This document shows, piece after piece, positions 60,311 to 64,000 of a DNA stretch of 64,000 bases. The position numbers and the translations under genes are program-made. The notes beneath the pieces were generated by a model. The model searched no databases. It saw nothing but the letters and a program-made list of their open reading frames with translations, and had not been told where the DNA came from. The number at the start of each line of letters is the position of its first letter. Position 1 is the first letter of the stretch. The stretch is from Adiantum capillus-veneris (lineage: Eukaryota; Streptophyta; Polypodiopsida; Polypodiales; Pteridaceae), in the NCBI GenBank assembly GCA_014529385.2, contig CM043959.1, positions 59,656,253 through 59,720,252 of the forward strand. Reading direction: 5' to 3'.

Positions 60311-62494
60311 CTACAACTTATCAAGTATATCATCAATCTGAGGGATTGGAAAGCGATTCTTGATTGTGATCTTGTTTAAAGACCGATAGTCTATGTACAT
60401 TCGAAACGTGCCATCTTTCTTCTGCACCAGTAAAACTGGAGAGCAGTAGGGTGAAGCACTTGGTCGTACTAACCCTTTCTCTAGAAGCTCGTTGACTTGC
60501 TTCAAAATTTCCTCTTGCTGAGCAAGACTCACCCGATAAGGGGGTTGATTGGGAGGCGAGCTACCCGGTATGAGATCTATGCGGTGATCTTCCGGGCATA
60601 CCGGAGGGAGTTCATCAAGAAGTGTTTCCGTGAAACAATCCTTGTACTTTTCAATAAATTGAAGATGCTTAATTTCCAAACTAGAGAGAGAGTCCCTACT
60701 AGTTTTATCCTTTGCAAAAATCAAGTAAGCAGAAACACACTTCTTCATTTCTTTCTTAATGGAGATATGGCTTACAATTGGGAACTGCGAATCTCCTGCA
60801 TCAGCTTGAATCTTTATTTTCTTACCCCCATGATCAAAAGTGAGGGTCTTTTCCACATAATCGGGAATAGGTGTCATGTGAAAGTGCCATGGCATACCCA
60901 AGATGATATCACATCCCTCGATGGGTGCCATCAAAAATGATTCACGGTCCTTGTACTCGCCAATCCGAAGATTGAGATGTCCTTGCACGGGAGTTGCATT
61001 GGTTGTCAACCCCTCGAATGCCGATCCGGATGTAACCGGTGTGCCAAGCTGAGCCGGTGTGAGGCACAAACGTTCCGCAGTATCCAGGGAGATGAAGTTA
61101 TCCGTGGATCCTGGATCATAAAGAATCAGTACTCGCTGGTTGTTCAAAGACCCCCAGCCCTTCAGAAGTTGACGCTTCCCTTTCTCCATTTTTGTGTTTC
61201 CTTGAACATCTGGAATGGAGTTCGAGCTTGGTGGTGCGGGTTCCTTCCTTGCTTTCTCTTGCCTCGTAGAGGCTTGCTCTTGCCGTTGCTGCTTTAGCGA
61301 GCAGTCCGGTTTCATATGTCCTTTCTCGCCACAGTAGAAGCATCTTCCTTCCTCTCTGAAAGTTTGAAGTTGAGTAGGAGAAAGGTACTTAGTTCGCTTG
61401 CCAGTGCCCTCTGGCTTCTTAGAATGATCATCGTCTCTAGATGGAGGACGTTTTCTTCCTTGGCCCCCTTGGTCATCGTAGACCCCTCTTTGTCTTGCAC
61501 AGTAAGTGCTATGCTCCATCTTTCTGGGCGTCCCAGTTGAGTGCAAATCCTCAGCAATGATTGCTGACTCTATCATCCTCTGAAGAGTATCATGCGGATA
61601 CACCTTCATACTCTTTCGAAGCTGCAGTTGGAGACCCGCTTCGAACTTTCGTTTCTTTTCCTCGTCGGCAATCTTCATGAAGGGAGTGACCTTCTGAAGA
61701 ACCGACCAATACTTGTCCACATAAGTCGTTACTCTTTCATGTTCCTTTTGGGCAAGCCAGTCCCATTCCTTCCGTATGTCCTGCTCGAAGTCAGGCGGAA
61801 GAAATTGTTCATAAAATTCAGATTTGAAGCTCTCCCAAGTTCTGGCCTGAGAACCTTCCAGAATCTTGGCTAACCACCAATTACTTGCCGTTTCCTTGAG
61901 GTGCATCCCCACATGGCGTAATTTGGATTTTTCTGTGGAGTGCCCATTGGTAAAGGCGACTTCAAACTGTTTGATGAAGGACAGATGTCTCCGTCCATTG
62001 TAGGTTTCGAACTTGATGTCCTTGTCGCCTGATTTGAAGACTCTCATGCGATGTTGAGACTTGCGACCTTGCTTCTTGAATCGAGGCTTATCTTTAGGTT
62101 GATGTATGGTACTGGTGGTAGTAGCTGCTTCCTTCTTCTGACGAGATGATCGAGAAGTAGAAGTATAATCAGGAGAGTAAGATGGAGATGAGATAGAGAT
62201 GTCCTTGCTCTCGTCTAGCAGAGAGAGCGCTTTTTCCTGGCCTTTCCTTGAAGTAGGCCGTTCATTCTGATCCGAAGATCCTGTGTGCACCTCGGCACGT
62301 GCTTCTTCTCTTGCCTCCTGTGGTCTCACGCCAACAGTGTTGTCTGGATGCTTGGCTGCATCAGTTCCATTCGTTTTCTTCATTCCGCCCAAAAGCTTTT
62401 GGACGTCTGGCAACAGTAAAATTTGTTGCAACTCCGCAAGCTGAGCTTGCACTTGTTGAAGCTCCTCTTCAACGCTTCTCCCTTGGCTCGACAT
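60311..62494 (-). CDS. Gypsy B Gag-protease and RT start
   Basis: A 727-codon open frame. The N-terminus is coiled-coil-like ([20 protein letters not shown]). Capsid about 165-320 ([14 protein letters not shown]). CCHC knuckle [14 protein letters not shown] near residue 390 (about 61,310-61,350). Protease core [11 protein letters not shown] (about 61,083-61,115) and [14 protein letters not shown]. Pre-RT linker [20 protein letters not shown] start [20 protein letters not shown] to [11 protein letters not shown], where TAG (60,311-60,313) stands at a position that is usually Gln or Glu. Starts 58 nt after the PBS, consistent with a true Gag start. Confidence 0.93.
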   Translation of the reverse strand: MSSQGRSVEEELQQVQAQLAELQQILLLPDVQKLLGGMKKTNGTDAAKHPDNTVGVRPQEAREEARAEVHTGSSDQNERPTSRKGQEKALSLLDESKDISISSPSYSPDYTSTSRSSRQKKEAATTTSTIHQPKDKPRFKKQGRKSQHRMRVFKSGDKDIKFETYNGRRHLSFIKQFEVAFTNGHSTEKSKLRHVGMHLKETASNWWLAKILEGSQARTWESFKSEFYEQFLPPDFEQDIRKEWDWLAQKEHERVTTYVDKYWSVLQKVTPFMKIADEEKKRKFEAGLQLQLRKSMKVYPHDTLQRMIESAIIAEDLHSTGTPRKMEHSTYCARQRGVYDDQGGQGRKRPPSRDDDHSKKPEGTGKRTKYLSPTQLQTFREEGRCFYCGEKGHMKPDCSLKQQRQEQASTRQEKARKEPAPPSSNSIPDVQGNTKMEKGKRQLLKGWGSLNNQRVLILYDPGSTDNFISLDTAERLCLTPAQLGTPVTSGSAFEGLTTNATPVQGHLNLRIGEYKDRESFLMAPIEGCDIILGMPWHFHMTPIPDYVEKTLTFDHGGKKIKIQADAGDSQFPIVSHISIKKEMKKCVSAYLIFAKDKTSRDSLSSLEIKHLQFIEKYKDCFTETLLDELPPVCPEDHRIDLIPGSSPPNQPPYRVSLAQQEEILKQVNELLEKGLVRPSASPYCSPVLLVQKKDGTFRMYIDYRSLNKITIKNRFPIPQIDDILDKL

Positions 62495-62551
62495 GGTTCT
62501 TCCCTTTCTTCCCGGAATCGTCCTTCTTTGCAGAGAAAGAGAGGAGTCCGA

Positions 62552-62563
62552 GCTCTGATACCA
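62552..62563 (-). other. Gypsy B primer-binding site
   Basis: TGGTATCAGAGC on the minus strand, one base from the 5' LTR at 62,565. Confidence 0.9.
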
Positions 62564-62564
62564 C

Positions 62565-63811
62565 TGTCACAAAACGGGAGCGTACACGAGCACTTGAAAA
62601 TCTGAAAATTAAAATACTTTGCAAATGTGAGAGAAGGGAGAAGATCCACACAGTATTGGGGACCAGCCCACACAGTATTGGGGACCAGAAGATGGGCTGG
62701 TCCCCCCCCCTTAAGAGTATTCTTTTATTCAGGGAGAATTCGTATACAAGCACGAGAACCCGAGGAAACCCCTCCGTTCTGTAATCTTAGACCCGAAGGT
62801 CGTGCTTTCCCGTAAAGGGCTTGGACACAAGGCCGTTCCTTCCCGTAAGGGACTTAGGCGCGAAGCCGTACTTTCCCGTAAGTGACTTAGGCGTGAAGCC
62901 GTACTTCCCGTGAAGGGCTTTCCCGTAAGACGGGAGATTCTTGCAAAACAAACCACACAAACACGCGACAAGAATTCGTATGGCGAATTCACAATAGATA
63001 CTTGTCGCTCTGGCGCGGGAAAAAGCGACTTCCGTGCTTCGTAGTCTCGATATCTCTTGCGGCAGAGTCCTCTCTTGCTGACGTTGGTACCCCCTTTGAG
63101 TGAGGGCATGTGGTGCTTTTATAGCTCCCTGGCCACGGCACGAATAGTTGCTCGCGTAGAGATCGCGATCGTTTTTTTTTTTTTTTTGGTTGCGCTGTTC
63201 TACCCGGAATAGGGAGAGAGAATTTGCTGGTTGGTTTTGTTGCTTTATCTTCTAAGTGGCTGCCCACTTATTAAGTGGACGGCTGGCATATTTTAAAATT
63301 GGTATGAACCTGCCCAAAAACTCAATAAAACCTTATAAGTTAAAACCAATGCATTTCACAACACTTCCCAAGCGTCCCTGGATGCAACCACATGCACGAA
63401 TGCAATGCAAACATAGATTCCTCGCGGGAAAGCGTCTGCCTTCCCGCGATTGTTCCTGCTTTTCGTAAAAAGCTTCATTAAACCCATCTTTATTCTTGTG
63501 CTTGCGTTCTTACGCCTATTTTCTTGCTCAGTTCGGATTTCCTCCTTAGCCTACGGGATGCCCCCTTACTGATGCACCCGTCACCCATCATGTGAGGCAT
63601 CAGGGGCACTCGTAACCCGGCCCTTTCCACCGAACTTACAGAAACTCCTTCGCGATGTTTACCGTCACCCATCAAATGACACATCAGAGTTGTCCGTTCT
63701 TGATGGCAGTTCCTGTAGCTACAATCTTTTAACAGTTCTTAGTGCACACAATAAAATATCCTAAAAAAGAGATTAATCATTAAAAATAAGAAAATAGTCC
63801 AATTAGCAATA
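62565..63811 (-). repeat. Gypsy B 5' LTR
   Basis: Near-identical to 56,595-57,820 apart from scattered substitutions (a few percent by eye) and a 21-bp tandem duplication of CACAGTATTGGGGACCAG. Confidence 0.93.
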
Positions 63812-64000
63812 GAAAGAGCATGAATTACTGCCATTAGCTCTTTTTCATATATGGAAGCATGCAACTCTGCATCTCTAAGGCGCCAACTTTTATAGGCTAT
63901 GGCGTGACCCTCTTGGTTCAAGACTGCTCCTACACAATCTCCAAATGCATCGCAATATACTTCGAAAGGTTTACGAGGATCAGGGACGGTGAGAACAGGT
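63812..64000 (-). pseudogene. Gypsy A pol resumed (RNase H N-terminal side)
   Basis: Minus-strand frame reads PRKPFEVYCDAFGDCVGAVL, NQEGHAIAYKSW and IYEKELMAVIHALS, which continues exactly into SIWKHYLLGADF at 56,594 once gypsy B and one TSD copy are set aside. Runs off the window edge. Confidence 0.9.

Larger units (their letters stand above)
56595..63811 (-). mobile_element. Gypsy B: full-length chromovirus nested in gypsy A
   Basis: 7,217 bp, LTRs of 1,226 and 1,247 bp (the right one with a 21-bp internal duplication near 62,655-62,690), TSD GAAAG (56,590-56,594; 63,812-63,816), PBS, PPT and a complete but stop-containing gag-pol. Inserted in the RNase H codons of gypsy A, same orientation. 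Confidence 0.94.

Noticed and set aside
57833-62494. RNA editing (U-to-C) as repair of the amber codons
   Set aside because: Such editing is known from organelle transcripts of some plants, not nuclear retrotransposons, and Trp sites (TGG) would not be restored by U-to-C change of TAG.

Overview
The window is nuclear DNA from a land plant with a large, retrotransposon-rich genome. The evidence is Ty1/copia and Ty3/gypsy (chromodomain) LTR elements with plant-type initiator-tRNA primer sites, a PPR pseudogene, a plant SnRK2-type kinase pseudogene, and an RCC1-repeat gene whose introns are filled with nested retrotransposons. Very long introns and long (CT/GA)n tracts would fit a fern, lycophyte, gymnosperm or other large-genome plant. 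I cannot name the species from sequence alone. I saw no bacterial, organellar or CRISPR features.

Layout. 1-9.3 kb: old, decayed LTR-retrotransposon pieces (copia gag/integrase and RT remnants on the minus strand, short LTRs with primer-binding sites) separated by CT/GA/CA microsatellites. 9.3-15.7 kb: low-complexity intergenic DNA with a broken PPR gene, a broken SnRK2-type kinase gene beside it, and a tRNA-like (SINE-like) unit tandemly triplicated between GA tracts. 15,722-15,902 and 38,368-38,523: two RCC1-repeat exons on the plus strand that join in frame across a 22,465-bp intron. No further exon was recognised, so the next intron would exceed 25 kb if the gene is intact.

Inside intron 1 (16.6-37.4 kb): a non-coding minus-strand LTR element; a plus-strand gag-protease gypsy element carrying a MITE; a nearly intact minus-strand chromovirus (22,448-30,846, TSD TTTGA, LTRs about 99% identical) inserted in that element's LTR; a chimeric gag-protease element (31.9-35.2 kb); and a minus-strand gag-protease remnant (35.2-37.4 kb).

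Downstream of exon 2: microsatellites and degenerate repeats, then a complete non-autonomous gypsy element (41,243-46,998, TSD AAATT) with gag and protease but an unrecognised reading frame where RT and integrase should be. From 48.6 kb to the end there is a nested stack: a minus-strand copia element is cut by gypsy element A (51,902 to beyond the window). Element A's 3' LTR contains a solo LTR (TSD TTAGG), and its RNase H domain is split by gypsy element B (56,595-63,811, TSD GAAAG). Element B's 4.7-kb gag-pol frame has no frameshift but contains four in-frame amber codons.

The only candidate for a functioning host gene is the RCC1-repeat gene. The rest is transposable elements, their debris, simple repeats and pseudogenes. 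Coordinates of LTR elements with matching TSDs are firm. Boundaries of decayed pieces are approximate.
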